DNA of 61,199 bases from Candidatus Rokuibacteriota bacterium (GCA_900299425.1 OMJU01000080.1:1-61199), one strand, 5' to 3'; counted from the stretch's first letter, positions 1 to 9,981 are shown. A program made the numbers and translations. Notes: generated from the sequence alone by a model not told the origin.

Positions 1-85
1 TATCATACTTCTGTTTTGCTCGTACTGAGCAGGGTCTTGAAACTTTTGTAACACAAGCCTGAACACGCGCGCTCACTTCAGGGCA

Positions 86-116
86 TAAAAAACCCAGAAG
101 CAATGCTTCTGGGTTT
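86..116 (-). terminator. Rho-independent terminator behind the tRNA fragment
   Basis: A 13-base perfect inverted repeat (90-102 with 104-116) is followed on the minus strand by six T. It lies directly after the copy of the tRNA 3' end at 122-138, just as the terminator at 263-297 lies after the intact tRNA. Bases 1-85 hold no gene I can support; a 19-codon open stretch ending in TGA at 60-62 on the plus strand could be the end of a gene outside the window. Confidence 0.7.
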
Positions 117-118
117 CG

Positions 119-138
119 TTGTAGCGGGAACAGGATTC
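119..138 (-). repeat. Copy of the 3' end of the initiator tRNA
   Basis: Bases 119-135 repeat 300-316 exactly (17 nt), and the match continues to 138 with one mismatch. This covers the acceptor 3' strand and half of the T arm of the tRNA at 303-375. The rest of a tRNA is absent. It may be the remnant of a decayed duplicate tRNA gene or one side of an integration site. Between it and the next terminator is a stem-loop (183-191 with 222-230, inner stem 198-203 with 208-213). Confidence 0.65.
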
Positions 139-262
139 ATTTTCTCGCTTCGCTCGAATATGGACCTTAATAAGAAGCTATACAATGAAAACCCCCTCTT
201 CGCTTACGCGAAGGTCGACTTTTTTCATTGTCCGCAAGCTCGAGCGAGCTCGGCTTACTCCC

Positions 263-297
263 AAAGAAAAAAGCCACCGACGTTTGTCGGTGGCTTT
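263..297 (-). terminator. Terminator of the initiator tRNA gene
   Basis: A 12-base perfect stem (270-281 with 286-297) with a 4-base loop is followed on the minus strand by six T. It begins five bases downstream of the tRNA 3' end, so it is the natural end of that transcript. Confidence 0.85.
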
Positions 298-302
298 CCT
301 TG

Positions 303-375
<73 letters not shown>

Positions 376-460
376 ATATGAGGCAAAAGTACAAACAAAA
401 CATGATACCTTGCAAGTATATTCAACTTTAATTAATTCACGAATAATTTCAAATAAGGTC

Positions 461-492
461 AAAAAAAAAGCCGCTCCAGAGAGCGGCCTTTT
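461..492 (-). terminator. Terminator of the proteorhodopsin gene
   Basis: A 7-base GC-rich stem (470-476 with 481-487) with a 4-base loop is followed on the minus strand by nine T (469-461). It starts about 20 bases after the proteorhodopsin stop codon, so proteorhodopsin appears to be a single-gene transcript. Confidence 0.85.
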
Positions 493-508
493 TCAATCAT
501 ATCGACGC

Positions 509-1237
509 TTAGGCTTCGTTTTGCTTGGCTACGGCTAATCCGTAAACAATCAATCCAAATCCGATTTTGTTAACGGCATCTCCGATGTTGTAAATGACAT
601 CAAGATTCAATCCGCCGAAGATACCTTCGTACCATCCTGGTGTTCCGGCCATATATCCAATTGGATAAATTGCCCATCCCACAAGGACAAACCAGCTAAG
701 CATTTTGTGCGCTGAAAGAGTTGCCCCTCCAGCTGCTTCAGCAAGTTTTTTAGCAGCACCCATCCAAATATCGTAAACGATAACGAAATATGCGATCCCT
801 GAAATAAGACCCCATACTTGGGCGTTTGCTTGATCTACAGCCTCTCCGAAATATCCTGTAACTAACATGACAACCGATAGGAAAATCATGCGCCACATGA
901 GCGACTTTTTAGCACCAGCCACTCTGAGGATAAGATAAAACTCTACGCACATGAGTGGTACAGTAAGTACCCAGTCTACGTAGCGGAAAAAGGTTGGGGA
1001 TTCTCCAAAAGAAGCCCAGTAATCACGCATGTACCAATAGTGTACTGCTGCGATGAAGGTGATCAAACCTGAAACAAGGATCGAAGTCCTCCATTTTGAG
1101 TCAAATCCATTCATCGAAAGGAAAAAGAAGGCAGAAGCTGCCATCATGGCCATACATCCTACAAAGAATGTAAAACCAACATAATCATCCGGCGCCATTT
1201 TGGACGCCATAGTTAATGTAGTTAATAATGCTGTCAT
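509..1237 (-). CDS. Green-tuned proteorhodopsin, light-driven outward proton pump
   Basis: This 242-residue, seven-helix retinal protein pumps protons out across the inner membrane in light. Helix C carries RYVDWVLTVPLMCVEF, giving the proton acceptor D88, T92 and donor E99 (the DTE motif of proton pumps, unlike the NDQ motif of sodium pumps). The counter-ion partner His is H66, and the retinal Schiff-base lysine is K224 in helix G (DAVNKIGFG). The spectral tuning position (105 in the reference proteorhodopsin) is Met96, which in flavobacterial pumps goes with green absorption. The gene is divergent from blh, which makes retinal, and ends at its own terminator. A candidate promoter is at 1269-1298. 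Family assignment is certain; the absorbance class is inferred from one residue. Confidence 0.97.
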   Translation of the reverse strand: MTALLTTLTMASKMAPDDYVGFTFFVGCMAMMAASAFFFLSMNGFDSKWRTSILVSGLITFIAAVHYWYMRDYWASFGESPTFFRYVDWVLTVPLMCVEFYLILRVAGAKKSLMWRMIFLSVVMLVTGYFGEAVDQANAQVWGLISGIAYFVIVYDIWMGAAKKLAEAAGGATLSAHKMLSWFVLVGWAIYPIGYMAGTPGWYEGIFGGLNLDVIYNIGDAVNKIGFGLIVYGLAVAKQNEA

Positions 1238-1268
1238 GGTTAATTAAATTTGTTTAACATAATTTTAT

Positions 1269-1298
1269 TAAAGTTAAACATTTTTTTCTGCCTGACAA
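1269..1298 (-). promoter_or_regulatory. Candidate promoter of proteorhodopsin
   Basis: On the minus strand TTG (1298-1296) and TAACTTTA (1276-1269) are separated by 19 bases. This fits the Bacteroidota sigma-ABfr consensus TTG-N19-TAnnTTTG except for the last base. It lies about 30 bases upstream of the start codon in the region shared with divergent blh. I found no equally good match for blh. Confidence 0.4.
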
Positions 1299-1342
1299 AT
1301 AAAAATTACATTTTTCGTAAATTTACTTGATCAATAATACCA

Positions 1343-2236
1343 ATGAATAAAAATTTTAACATAATAATTACGGCATTTGTAATTTGGATTTCTCTTTATA
1401 CAAATGCCCAAATAGAGCTCTTTACCTCGGGAGTTTTCGTTTTATCACTCGGCCTTATGCACGGTGCAAACGACATAAACTTGCTTCAAGAATTATTGAT
1501 CAAAAACAAAACTCATAAATGGCAGTTGATCACCGTATATGTAGGCCTGGGTCTTGTGGTGTTCACCCTTGCCTTCTATTGGCGCATCCTAGGGCTAATT
1601 ATTTTTATGCTATTTAGTAGCTATCATTTTGGGGAGCAGCATTTACACAACAGATTGTCGGATTCAAAAATTAAAGCCTGGGATTACACTCTGTACGGTT
1701 TAGTGATTTTTTTCATGTTGTTCAGCACCCACCAGAAAGAGGTCCAATACCTCATTTTACATATGACAGGATGGAATATTGCAGGCGTTCCGTTGAATAC
1801 ATTAAGTATTGGTTTGGTAGCTGCCTTAATACTCTCATGGGTGTGGCAATTCCAATTGTTTCAAAAAGAGCTTTTCGAAGAACTCTTTTATTTATTGATG
1901 TTCTATGTGGTTTTTTACAACACTGAACTCTCTTTATCCTTTGCAGTATATTTTGTGATTTGGCATGCCATACCGTCGATAAAGGATCAGATCCTTATTG
2001 AGGGCCAAAAGCTAGGCTATCGGTCGGCTTTGCGCTATTTCAAGCAAAGTTATCGCTATTGGCTGGTCTCAGTTTTTGGTATTTTTCTCATGGCCAAAGG
2101 ATACGACTATTTGGGCACCGGGCTCTTCCCAATTCTCTTTGCAGCCTTGGTGGCCATAACCTTTCCTCATATATTACTCATTACAGGACTTTTCCAAAAA
2201 ATGGATAAATCATCTGGTTCTAAAGCGGAACATTGA
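1343..2236 (+). CDS. blh: Brp/Blh family beta-carotene 15,15'-dioxygenase
   Basis: This 297-residue integral membrane protein belongs to the Brp/Blh family, which splits beta-carotene into two retinal molecules, the chromophore of proteorhodopsin. The conserved histidine motifs are visible: GLMHGANDI near residue 40, SSYHFGEQH near 95 and IWHAIPS near 210; these are the expected iron ligands. Several hydrophobic helices run through the whole length. The gene is transcribed away from proteorhodopsin across a 105-base shared region, the usual arrangement in marine flavobacteria. Its 3' end overlaps the convergent outer-membrane efflux gene by 17 bases. Beta-carotene synthesis genes are not in this window. 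Confidence 0.93.
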   Translation: MNKNFNIIITAFVIWISLYTNAQIELFTSGVFVLSLGLMHGANDINLLQELLIKNKTHKWQLITVYVGLGLVVFTLAFYWRILGLIIFMLFSSYHFGEQHLHNRLSDSKIKAWDYTLYGLVIFFMLFSTHQKEVQYLILHMTGWNIAGVPLNTLSIGLVAALILSWVWQFQLFQKELFEELFYLLMFYVVFYNTELSLSFAVYFVIWHAIPSIKDQILIEGQKLGYRSALRYFKQSYRYWLVSVFGIFLMAKGYDYLGTGLFPILFAALVAITFPHILLITGLFQKMDKSSGSKAEH

Positions 2237-3554
2237 GTAATTGACCGCAAGCCTGCAAATAAGTCAGCTCAGAGAGTTTCGCTTGATACTTAGCCATGTT
2301 GGCATTCATTTTTGCGTTGAGCAGATTTATTTGCGCTTGTCGCAACTCCAGTGACGTCAGTTGTCCTAATCTATAACGATCCAGCGAACGATCGTAGTTG
2401 TTTTGAGCCGTGAGAATAGAACGCCTTAGCAGCTGATAGGCTCTTTTCCTATTTAAAAAATCCCCATATGCATTGGCCACATCGCGATCAACTTGCATTT
2501 TGACTTCTTCCAAAGCCAATTCCTGATTCTCTAGACTGATTTTGGAGTTTTTCAAAGCAGTACGATTCGACCCACCATCAAAAATGTTCCAGCTGAGTTG
2601 AAGCCCTGCTGAAAATCCAGAACTGATATTCTTTGTCGCAAATCCTGTGGCTGGAAAAATTCCTTCATTCCAACCATAGGCCCCTGTGAGACCCAATCTC
2701 GGCAATTCAAGCGAGCGCTGAAACTTAACCCCAAAGGCACTGAGTTGCTTGTTTGATTCGGCGATAAGCACGCGAACATTGTCTGTATGAGACTTTTCGC
2801 TAAACGCATCTAGAGACAATTCATCTAAAAAGGCCACTGAAGTGTCTACTGCAAATTCCTTATTTAAATCATCGTTGAGCAAAACCGCCAAATCTCTTCT
2901 AGTATTAACTAGCTGTTGCGCATTATTGTTTAGTGCGATACTATCATTGACCAAGTCCACCTCCGCATTGAGCACATCGAGTTTTGTATTTTGGCCAAAG
3001 TCAAAACTATATTTTGCCCTATTCAATCGATCTTGGGTGTTGTTTAAGACCTGCTTTAAAACAGTTTGATTTTCACTCAAACGGGCTAACTCAAAATAAA
3101 CGGTAAACAATTGCAATAGTGTCGATTCAATGGTGGCACGCACCTGTAATCCGCTGAGTTTTTCTGTCTGCTTTAGTCTTTGATAATTGTAATAGCGCCC
3201 CATTCCATCAAATAAGGTGTAGTTTAGATTCAGCGCAGCGTTTAAGCGTTTGGTCTCTGCACCATCCACTACATTGAGTGATCCATCGCGAAAGGTCACC
3301 TCTTGATCCTGCAAATCATAACTAGCTCCTGAAGCAACAGAAATGCCAGGTAAATATCCCGAATTCAAGACTGAAGCATTATTTCCTGCCTGTGACTGTT
3401 CATTTTGAGCCATTTGAATGCCAAAATTTGCTGACAACATTTGGGCCATGGCCTGATCCTTTGTTAAAACAGTAACCTGTTGAGCATGCACAAACCATGT
3501 CCCATTAAGGACCAAAGTCAATAGGCCTGTAATAAATGATACACTAAGCTTCAT
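2220..3554 (-). CDS. TolC-family outer membrane efflux protein
   Basis: A 444-residue outer membrane factor with a signal peptide (residues 1-24, ending at HAQQ) and two long coiled-coil repeats typical of the OEP/TolC family. It should form the trimeric exit duct of the RND pump encoded directly upstream. Its start overlaps the end of the pump gene by 11 bases, indicating translational coupling as the third gene of the operon (adaptor, pump, duct). The 3' end overlaps blh tail to tail. The exported substrate cannot be told from sequence. Confidence 0.9.
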   Translation of the reverse strand: MKLSVSFITGLLTLVLNGTWFVHAQQVTVLTKDQAMAQMLSANFGIQMAQNEQSQAGNNASVLNSGYLPGISVASGASYDLQDQEVTFRDGSLNVVDGAETKRLNAALNLNYTLFDGMGRYYNYQRLKQTEKLSGLQVRATIESTLLQLFTVYFELARLSENQTVLKQVLNNTQDRLNRAKYSFDFGQNTKLDVLNAEVDLVNDSIALNNNAQQLVNTRRDLAVLLNDDLNKEFAVDTSVAFLDELSLDAFSEKSHTDNVRVLIAESNKQLSAFGVKFQRSLELPRLGLTGAYGWNEGIFPATGFATKNISSGFSAGLQLSWNIFDGGSNRTALKNSKISLENQELALEEVKMQVDRDVANAYGDFLNRKRAYQLLRRSILTAQNNYDRSLDRYRLGQLTSLELRQAQINLLNAKMNANMAKYQAKLSELTYLQACGQLLNVPL

Positions 3555-6500
3555 CTTGAGAAATTTGTTTTATTGAGGCATGCTCCTCAGTCCACTGCTC
3601 ATCGAATTCTTTTTCTTTAATGACACGCTCAAATTGCTCTCTAGGCAACAACTGACCATGAATTACCCAATGTATGCGCCTTTTGACATCATTGGTAAAG
3701 GACAATAAAATCGGCAGCATGATTAGGGTCAGTACGGTAGCAATGGCAATGCCATAGGCTATGGAGATCGCCATAGGAATTAAAAATTGCGCTTGACGAC
3801 TCTTCTCCAACAATAATGGTGCAATCCCGGCAATTGTCGTTAATGACGTCAAAAAGATTGCCCGAAAACGCATGTGTCCCGCCTTGGTTAAGGCCTGATC
3901 AAGGCTCAGACCTTCGCGCAAATAGCTATTGAATTTTCCGATGAGCACTAATCCATCATTAACCATAATTCCAATCAGGGCAATTATTCCAAGCGCAGAG
4001 AGGATGTTTATGGGCAAATCATGAATCCAATGACCCCATGCCACAGCAATAAAACTAAATGGAATCATTAACAGCAACAAAATTGGCTGGCTGTAGCTCC
4101 TAAAAGTAAAGGCAATGGTCATATAGATCAGCAGTATAATAATAGGAACTACCGTTTGCGCAGAGCGCGTTAACTTATTGGCCTCTCTGTTTTGACCTTC
4201 ATAGGAAACACTTACCGATGGGTACTTAGATAAAATCGCTGGCATAACGTTATCTTGTATGTCTAACAAAATATCGGTGGCACTACCCTTTGGGTTTTTC
4301 AAATCAGCCGTGAGTTGAATTTCACGCAAACCATTAAGGTGGCTAATGCTTTCATCACCACGGCGAATGCTGTAGTTAGCAATCTCTCCAAAAGGAACTC
4401 TCGTGCCGCTGGGGGTAATGAGCCTCATTTGGTCCAAGTCGTTAATGGATTCTCGATTCGATCGATCATAACGCACCCAGACCCGAATTTCATCCTGACC
4501 CCTCTGGAAACGTTGCGCCTGTAACCCAAAAAAACCAGCACGCACCTGACTCATAACATCTTGCAAGGTTAACCCCAAAGCATAAGCAGATTCATTGAGC
4601 TGAATATTAATTTCCTTTATGCCCTCGGGATCTGTATCTGCCACATCAACCAATAAAGGATTCTCTAACATTATTTCTAAAAGCTCGTCTTTAGCAGACT
4701 TTAACTCAGCCGTATTGGCTCCAAGCAAAGACACGGAAACAGGACTGCCTCCAAAGTTTCCTCCCGAGCCAAAAGTCAATCGTTCTACACCATAAACAGG
4801 TCCCGTGGCTTCACGAATCGCATTATTGATCTCAGGAGCGCCAAAATCGCGCTGTTCCCCGGGTAATAAATTAATGTCTAATGAGGCCTTATTGTTACCA
4901 GGCCCAACATTTTTAATAATGTTTTGGACCACTTGAAAACCGCCGGTTTGTTTGGCCGTATAGACGTTATTGACCTCCCATGCAGCAGCTTCTATTCGAC
5001 TAATGATAGAATCTGTAATCATCGGGTTGGTCCCCTCAGGCATCAGTAAATTAATTTGAACCTGGTCGCTTGCGATCATCGGAAAGAATGCCCCTCGTAT
5101 TATGCCGCCTCGAACTGAACCGATAGTGATGATCAATAGCCCAAGAAATATCGAAAAGGTGATAAAACGCTGGCGCAGTGCAAAAGCCAATACGGGGCCG
5201 TAAATACGATCGCGCAGATAGCTCATAAAGCGATCACCATATTGATTGAATTCACGCAATTTCAAAAATACCCGTCCAAAAATAGTTTTTTTGGCCTCGA
5301 GGGACTGAGTCTTCACCAGAGCCTTGGAATGGGCAATATGCGCCGGCAATATAATCAGCGCTTCTATGAGGGAAACCGTCAAAGTCAGAATCACTATGAT
5401 GCTGACTTCCCCAAAAAAAGCCCCGATCTGGCCGTCGAGAAATAGAAAAGTCGAAAACGCCAATACAGTGGTAATGATTGCCGACAATATCGGGGGAATC
5501 ACTTCTATGGTACCATCTATAGCTGCCTGAATGCGCGATTTTCCTCGCTCATATTGCTGATATATATTTTCACTGATAACGATCCCATCATCCACAAGTA
5601 TACCGATGACAATGATCATCCCAAACAAGCTCAAAACGTTAATGGTAACCCCAAATTGATTGGCGAAAATAAACATCCCTAAAAATGATATCGGCAAACC
5701 AAAAGCCACCCAAAACGCCAAACGCGTATTGAGAAATAGAGACAAGAAAAACAGGACCAAAAAGATACCCATTGCCCCGTTTTCCAGAAGGAGCTGTGTG
5801 CGTTGCTCTAGGGTTACGGCAGCATCATTAATTACATCGAGTTGAACCCCAATATGGGTTTGGTTATACTGTTCTATATACTGCTTTACTTTAGTTGAGG
5901 TACTGATCAGATCCTCGTTATTGGTATTTGTAATTTCTATAATAACAGCCTTATTGCCGTTAAAGTAAGTCGCATTTGGTGATTCGGAAAAACGATCTCT
6001 CACCTGCGCAACATCTTGTAAGCGCACCACACTACCATCACTTTTTGAGCGGACAATAAGTCCATTTAGAGCCACTCCGTAATAGGCGCGATTATTGGCA
6101 CGAATTAAATAGTCCTCTGCCTGAGTTTTAACGTTCCCACCTGTACTCAATATATTGGCGCGCGCTACAGCCGAAGCGACCTCCGAAAAACTCAAACCAT
6201 AGGCTAAAAGATCAGCCTCCCGAACTGCAATTTCTATTTCTTGCTCTGGATAACCGCTGACAGCAATCTGAGAAATTCCATCAACCTGTCTTAAATCATT
6301 TTCGATTTGTCTGCCAATATCCTTCAAAGCAACCAGAGGCACATCCTGCCCAGAAATGGCAAACTCTATCGTGCGTCTGACATTTTCGCGTTTGGCTACT
6401 ACTAAAGGCTCCATGCCTGAGGGAAAATTAGGCACCCGATCCACAGCGTTTTTGACTTCTGCCAGAAGCACATCTATATCGCGTCCTGTTTCAATCTCAA

Positions 6501-6780
6501 TAGTAATACTGCCTCCGTTCTCACGAGAAATAGACGTCACCCGATCTATCCCGATGAGCCCTTTTAAATTGTCCTCTATTTTTAAAACAATCCCCTCTTC
6601 AATTTCTTGAGGTGCTGCGCCCGGATACGCAATATTGATGTTGATTATTTCAGGATCTTGAAGTGGGAAAAAGGAAGACTTTAGTTGTTTTGCACCGGCA
6701 ATCCCAAGAACGACAAAAGCCAAGATGATCACATTAACCGCGACCTCGTAACGAATAAAATAAGTAATCAGTTTACGCAT
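3544..6780 (-). CDS. RND efflux pump, inner membrane subunit (HAE1-like)
   Basis: A 1078-residue AcrB-type transporter: an N-terminal membrane helix, a large periplasmic porter region, a block of five to six helices around residues 335-490, a second periplasmic region, and a final helix block around 875-1030. The GILVDDGIVISENIY segment holds the paired acidic residues of TM4 that relay protons in hydrophobe and drug (HAE) RND pumps. It uses proton import to drive extrusion through the adaptor and TolC-like partner of the same operon. The length is normal and no defect is seen. A heavy-metal (CzcA) role is less likely but not excluded. Confidence 0.92.
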   Translation of the reverse strand: MRKLITYFIRYEVAVNVIILAFVVLGIAGAKQLKSSFFPLQDPEIININIAYPGAAPQEIEEGIVLKIEDNLKGLIGIDRVTSISRENGGSITIEIETGRDIDVLLAEVKNAVDRVPNFPSGMEPLVVAKRENVRRTIEFAISGQDVPLVALKDIGRQIENDLRQVDGISQIAVSGYPEQEIEIAVREADLLAYGLSFSEVASAVARANILSTGGNVKTQAEDYLIRANNRAYYGVALNGLIVRSKSDGSVVRLQDVAQVRDRFSESPNATYFNGNKAVIIEITNTNNEDLISTSTKVKQYIEQYNQTHIGVQLDVINDAAVTLEQRTQLLLENGAMGIFLVLFFLSLFLNTRLAFWVAFGLPISFLGMFIFANQFGVTINVLSLFGMIIVIGILVDDGIVISENIYQQYERGKSRIQAAIDGTIEVIPPILSAIITTVLAFSTFLFLDGQIGAFFGEVSIIVILTLTVSLIEALIILPAHIAHSKALVKTQSLEAKKTIFGRVFLKLREFNQYGDRFMSYLRDRIYGPVLAFALRQRFITFSIFLGLLIITIGSVRGGIIRGAFFPMIASDQVQINLLMPEGTNPMITDSIISRIEAAAWEVNNVYTAKQTGGFQVVQNIIKNVGPGNNKASLDINLLPGEQRDFGAPEINNAIREATGPVYGVERLTFGSGGNFGGSPVSVSLLGANTAELKSAKDELLEIMLENPLLVDVADTDPEGIKEINIQLNESAYALGLTLQDVMSQVRAGFFGLQAQRFQRGQDEIRVWVRYDRSNRESINDLDQMRLITPSGTRVPFGEIANYSIRRGDESISHLNGLREIQLTADLKNPKGSATDILLDIQDNVMPAILSKYPSVSVSYEGQNREANKLTRSAQTVVPIIILLIYMTIAFTFRSYSQPILLLLMIPFSFIAVAWGHWIHDLPINILSALGIIALIGIMVNDGLVLIGKFNSYLREGLSLDQALTKAGHMRFRAIFLTSLTTIAGIAPLLLEKSRQAQFLIPMAISIAYGIAIATVLTLIMLPILLSFTNDVKRRIHWVIHGQLLPREQFERVIKEKEFDEQWTEEHASIKQISQDEA

Positions 6781-6800
6781 GATGTCTGTTGAAGTGCAGG

Positions 6801-7970
6801 TTATTTTTGAGAAGCTCCATCCTGGTTTGAGGTATCCTCTTGTGCTTGATCCTGCTCATTGTTCTGGCCAAAGATTTGAACCATCATTCCGGAGTGGGCT
6901 CCTGCCACAGGCTGGGTTAAAATTACAGCTCCATCGGGCACACCCTTTACGACCATAGTATTTGGCATAAAATAAACAGCTTGTACCTCCAATAATTCCA
7001 ATAATCCGTCTTTAACCGCGTAAATGGATGTTTCATCCACCAGAAGTTTACGCGACAATAAAATGGCGTTTTCAATAGTTCCTGCACTGATATCTGCTTC
7101 CAAGTACATGCCCTCCTTGAGCGCAGGGTCATTGGTCTCCACGAATACTTGAACCATTTGTGTTGATGGATCTACACGTTTATTGATTCTAGTAATTTCA
7201 CCCTTAAAGGTGCCATCGCCAGTGCGGGCTTTTAAAACTACAGCGTCTCCTATGGACAAATAATTGCTGGCATCAGGCGCAATACTCAAGGCTAATTCAA
7301 AGGCCTCGGTAGAAATAAAGGCGCCGAGATTCTGTCCCTGACGCACCAAAGTTCCTTCTGTTACTGTAGCACTGGTCAACACGCCATCATATGGAGCTCT
7401 TATACTGTACTTTACCAAACGCTCTTCCAAATTTTTAATGCTGTAATAGGCCGAAATCACACCGCGTCCAGCAATAAAAAACTCAGCTTTATTATCGTTG
7501 ATTTCAGGTAAGTCGGGCAGTGGTTTTTCTAGGTCAAAATTATTGAGGAAAAGATTCCATTGTTCATAAGCCTGCGGGTAGTCTAGCTTTAAATCCGCCA
7601 TCATCCCCGCAATAGTATTTTGAAAGTTACTGCGCGAGGACACCAATGAGGCCCTAAACTCTTGCGCATCGATATTGATCAGCACATCACCTTTTTTAAA
7701 CGCTTGACCCGGTTTAAATTCACGCATCCCATTTTTGAGCACCCCCTGAACTTCGGCAAATAATTCAAATCTATTTTTGGCCGACAATAGACCACTGGTA
7801 GTCATAGAAATAGGGACCTGAGTATTTTGCGCCGAGTCGGCAAAAACCGTTTTAATCACCTTTTTGGCAGGCGGCTTAACACGGCTGTTACTGCTTACTA
7901 GATGGTTAGCATACATAACGGCTCCTACAATGATCACAAGCGCGATGACGGTGTTTATTATTTTGCGCAC
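6801..7970 (-). CDS. RND efflux periplasmic adaptor (membrane fusion protein)
   Basis: A 389-residue HlyD/AcrA-type adaptor and the first gene of the efflux operon, 20 bases before the pump gene. It has an N-terminal membrane anchor (residues 4-26), a biotinyl-lipoyl-like half (around 70-100), a helical hairpin region (100-175), the second lipoyl half with the typical IRAPYDGVL motif near 190, and a beta-barrel domain. The C-terminal 25 residues are acidic and Gln-rich. The start codon is GTG. It links the inner membrane pump to the TolC-like duct. Confidence 0.9.
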   Translation of the reverse strand: MRKIINTVIALVIIVGAVMYANHLVSSNSRVKPPAKKVIKTVFADSAQNTQVPISMTTSGLLSAKNRFELFAEVQGVLKNGMREFKPGQAFKKGDVLINIDAQEFRASLVSSRSNFQNTIAGMMADLKLDYPQAYEQWNLFLNNFDLEKPLPDLPEINDNKAEFFIAGRGVISAYYSIKNLEERLVKYSIRAPYDGVLTSATVTEGTLVRQGQNLGAFISTEAFELALSIAPDASNYLSIGDAVVLKARTGDGTFKGEITRINKRVDPSTQMVQVFVETNDPALKEGMYLEADISAGTIENAILLSRKLLVDETSIYAVKDGLLELLEVQAVYFMPNTMVVKGVPDGAVILTQPVAGAHSGMMVQIFGQNNEQDQAQEDTSNQDGASQK

Positions 7971-8061
7971 AATTAAAAGCTTGAATTAGATTATTCTCAG
8001 TTAGTTAATATTAAAATTAAAGGCTTTGGTTCATGATAACGTTAAACATATCATAAAAAAA

Positions 8062-9981
8062 TTAGTATTGCTCGAGCTCAGAGCTCATCAATTCCCAATC
8101 AGACATCAAAGTCTCAAGTTTTGATTTTTTTAGCGAATATTTCTTATAAAAATCCTCTTGTGTACTGAGAAATTCAGGGTCATTGGCCAAATCGTTATCG
8201 AGTTCATCCAGCTCTGATTCTAAAATCTGGATTTCTCGTTCAAGCTGACCGAGTTTGTTGGTCAGTGCCTTTTTCTTTTTCTGTTGCTCAAAACTCAATC
8301 CGGGCTCACTTTTTTTTACTTGTCCACCTTTGGGTTCTGCCTGAATTGTGCGTTTTTCTGCATCGCGCAAATGACTCAAATTGCGCTGCTCAAGGAAAAA
8401 GTCTATATCACCGAGGTATTCTTTTAGATGACCCTCTTTAAATTCATAGACAACCTGTGTCAAGCCTTGAAGAAAATCTCTATCGTGTGATACCAAAATT
8501 AATGTCCCCTGAAAGCGCATCAGCGCTTCTTTCAAAACATTTTTTGATTTAATGTCCAAATGGTTGGTGGGTTCATCCATCACCAGAACATTGATCGGCT
8601 GGAGTAATAGTTTAGCCAAAGCTAATCGATTGCGTTCCCCTCCCGAAAGCACCCTTACATATTTATCGACTTCTTCGCCGCGAAACAAAAAGGCTCCGAG
8701 AATATCGCGCACCTTCGGACGGGTATTTTGGTCCGCCGCGTCAATCATGGTTTCCTCTACTGTTTTATTTCCATCCAAATATTCCGCCTGATTCTGGGCA
8801 AAATAACCGATATCAACGTTATGGCCTGGAGTCAATATCCCTTGATAGGAAATCGCCTCGACCATGATTTTTGCTAAAGTTGATTTACCCTGACCATTTT
8901 GTCCAACAAAGGCAACTTTATCCCCTCTAGAAATTCTTAAATCCACACTATTGAGTACAGACTTATCGCCGTATTTTTTGGCAATTTGCTCTAGAATAAA
9001 AACCACTTTCCCCGGGTCTCGAGACACCGGAAAGTTTAAACTCATTACTGCATTATCATCCTCATCAACCTCTATTAAATCCATACGATCAAGTTTTTTG
9101 ATCAAGGACTGCGCCATGGAGGCCTTTGAGGCCTTAGCGCGAAATTTTTCAATCAATCTCTCGGTCTGCTCAATTTGCTTTTGCTGATTTTTTTGAATCG
9201 AAAGCTGCTGGGTTCGACGCTCTTCTCGAGCCACCGAATACTTAGTGTACGGCAATTTCAAATCGTACATTCTACCAGTGGAGAGTTCAATGGTTCGATT
9301 GGTTACATGATCTAAAAACATCTTATCGTGACTCACCAAGACAACGGCTCCGGGATAACTGTTGAGAAAATCCTCTAACCAAAGTATTGATTCAATATCG
9401 AGGTGATTCGTCGGTTCATCCAAAAGTAAAATATCGTGCTGCTGAAGCAGTAATTTAGCCAGTTCAATACGCATACGCCACCCCCCGGAAAAAGTATCGG
9501 TCATCTGATCAAAATCCTCGCAGGTAAAACCCAAACCTATCAAAATGCGCTCGGTCTCTCCTTGATACAGATAGCCCCCGTGAATTTCGTACTGATGTTG
9601 CACCTCGCTCAGGGCCTCAATTAAATCAGCATAACCTTGGCTTTCGTAGTCCGTTCTATGGGCCAATTCGGTATTGATCTGCTCGAGTTTCTGTTCAAAT
9701 CCTTGCAACAATTCAAAGGCCTTGTATGCCTCTTGAAGCACTGTACATCCTTGTTCAAAGTCAATGTCTTGTCTGAGGTAACCCACGGATATCTCCTTAT
9801 CAGTGGCGATTTGACCAGTGTCATACTCTTGAGCACCGGCGATAATTTTTAAAAGTGTCGATTTGCCTGCACCGTTTTTTCCGATAAGACCCACGCGATC
9901 GCCACCTCTCAACTGAAAGGTAATCCCTTCAAACAGAGGCGTTCCTTGAAAAGAAACAGATAAATTATGAATATTCAGCAT
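8062..9981 (-). CDS. ABC-F family ATPase (Uup/EttA-like ribosome-associated)
   Basis: A soluble ATPase of about 639 residues with two ABC domains and no membrane part. The first has Walker A GKNGAGKST and signature FSGGWRMR; the second has GQNGQGKST and LSGGERNRL, each followed by a DEPTNHLD Walker B. The linker between domains is charged and helical, and the C-terminal 90 residues are predicted coiled coil as in Uup. ABC-F proteins act on the ribosome rather than in transport. An ATG 33 bases upstream is in frame, but the conserved protein begins at MLNIHNLSVSF, so I use 9981; this also leaves room for promoters of the divergent gene. Confidence 0.9.
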   Translation of the reverse strand: MLNIHNLSVSFQGTPLFEGITFQLRGGDRVGLIGKNGAGKSTLLKIIAGAQEYDTGQIATDKEISVGYLRQDIDFEQGCTVLQEAYKAFELLQGFEQKLEQINTELAHRTDYESQGYADLIEALSEVQHQYEIHGGYLYQGETERILIGLGFTCEDFDQMTDTFSGGWRMRIELAKLLLQQHDILLLDEPTNHLDIESILWLEDFLNSYPGAVVLVSHDKMFLDHVTNRTIELSTGRMYDLKLPYTKYSVAREERRTQQLSIQKNQQKQIEQTERLIEKFRAKASKASMAQSLIKKLDRMDLIEVDEDDNAVMSLNFPVSRDPGKVVFILEQIAKKYGDKSVLNSVDLRISRGDKVAFVGQNGQGKSTLAKIMVEAISYQGILTPGHNVDIGYFAQNQAEYLDGNKTVEETMIDAADQNTRPKVRDILGAFLFRGEEVDKYVRVLSGGERNRLALAKLLLQPINVLVMDEPTNHLDIKSKNVLKEALMRFQGTLILVSHDRDFLQGLTQVVYEFKEGHLKEYLGDIDFFLEQRNLSHLRDAEKRTIQAEPKGGQVKKSEPGLSFEQQKKKKALTNKLGQLEREIQILESELDELDNDLANDPEFLSTQEDFYKKYSLKKSKLETLMSDWELMSSELEQY

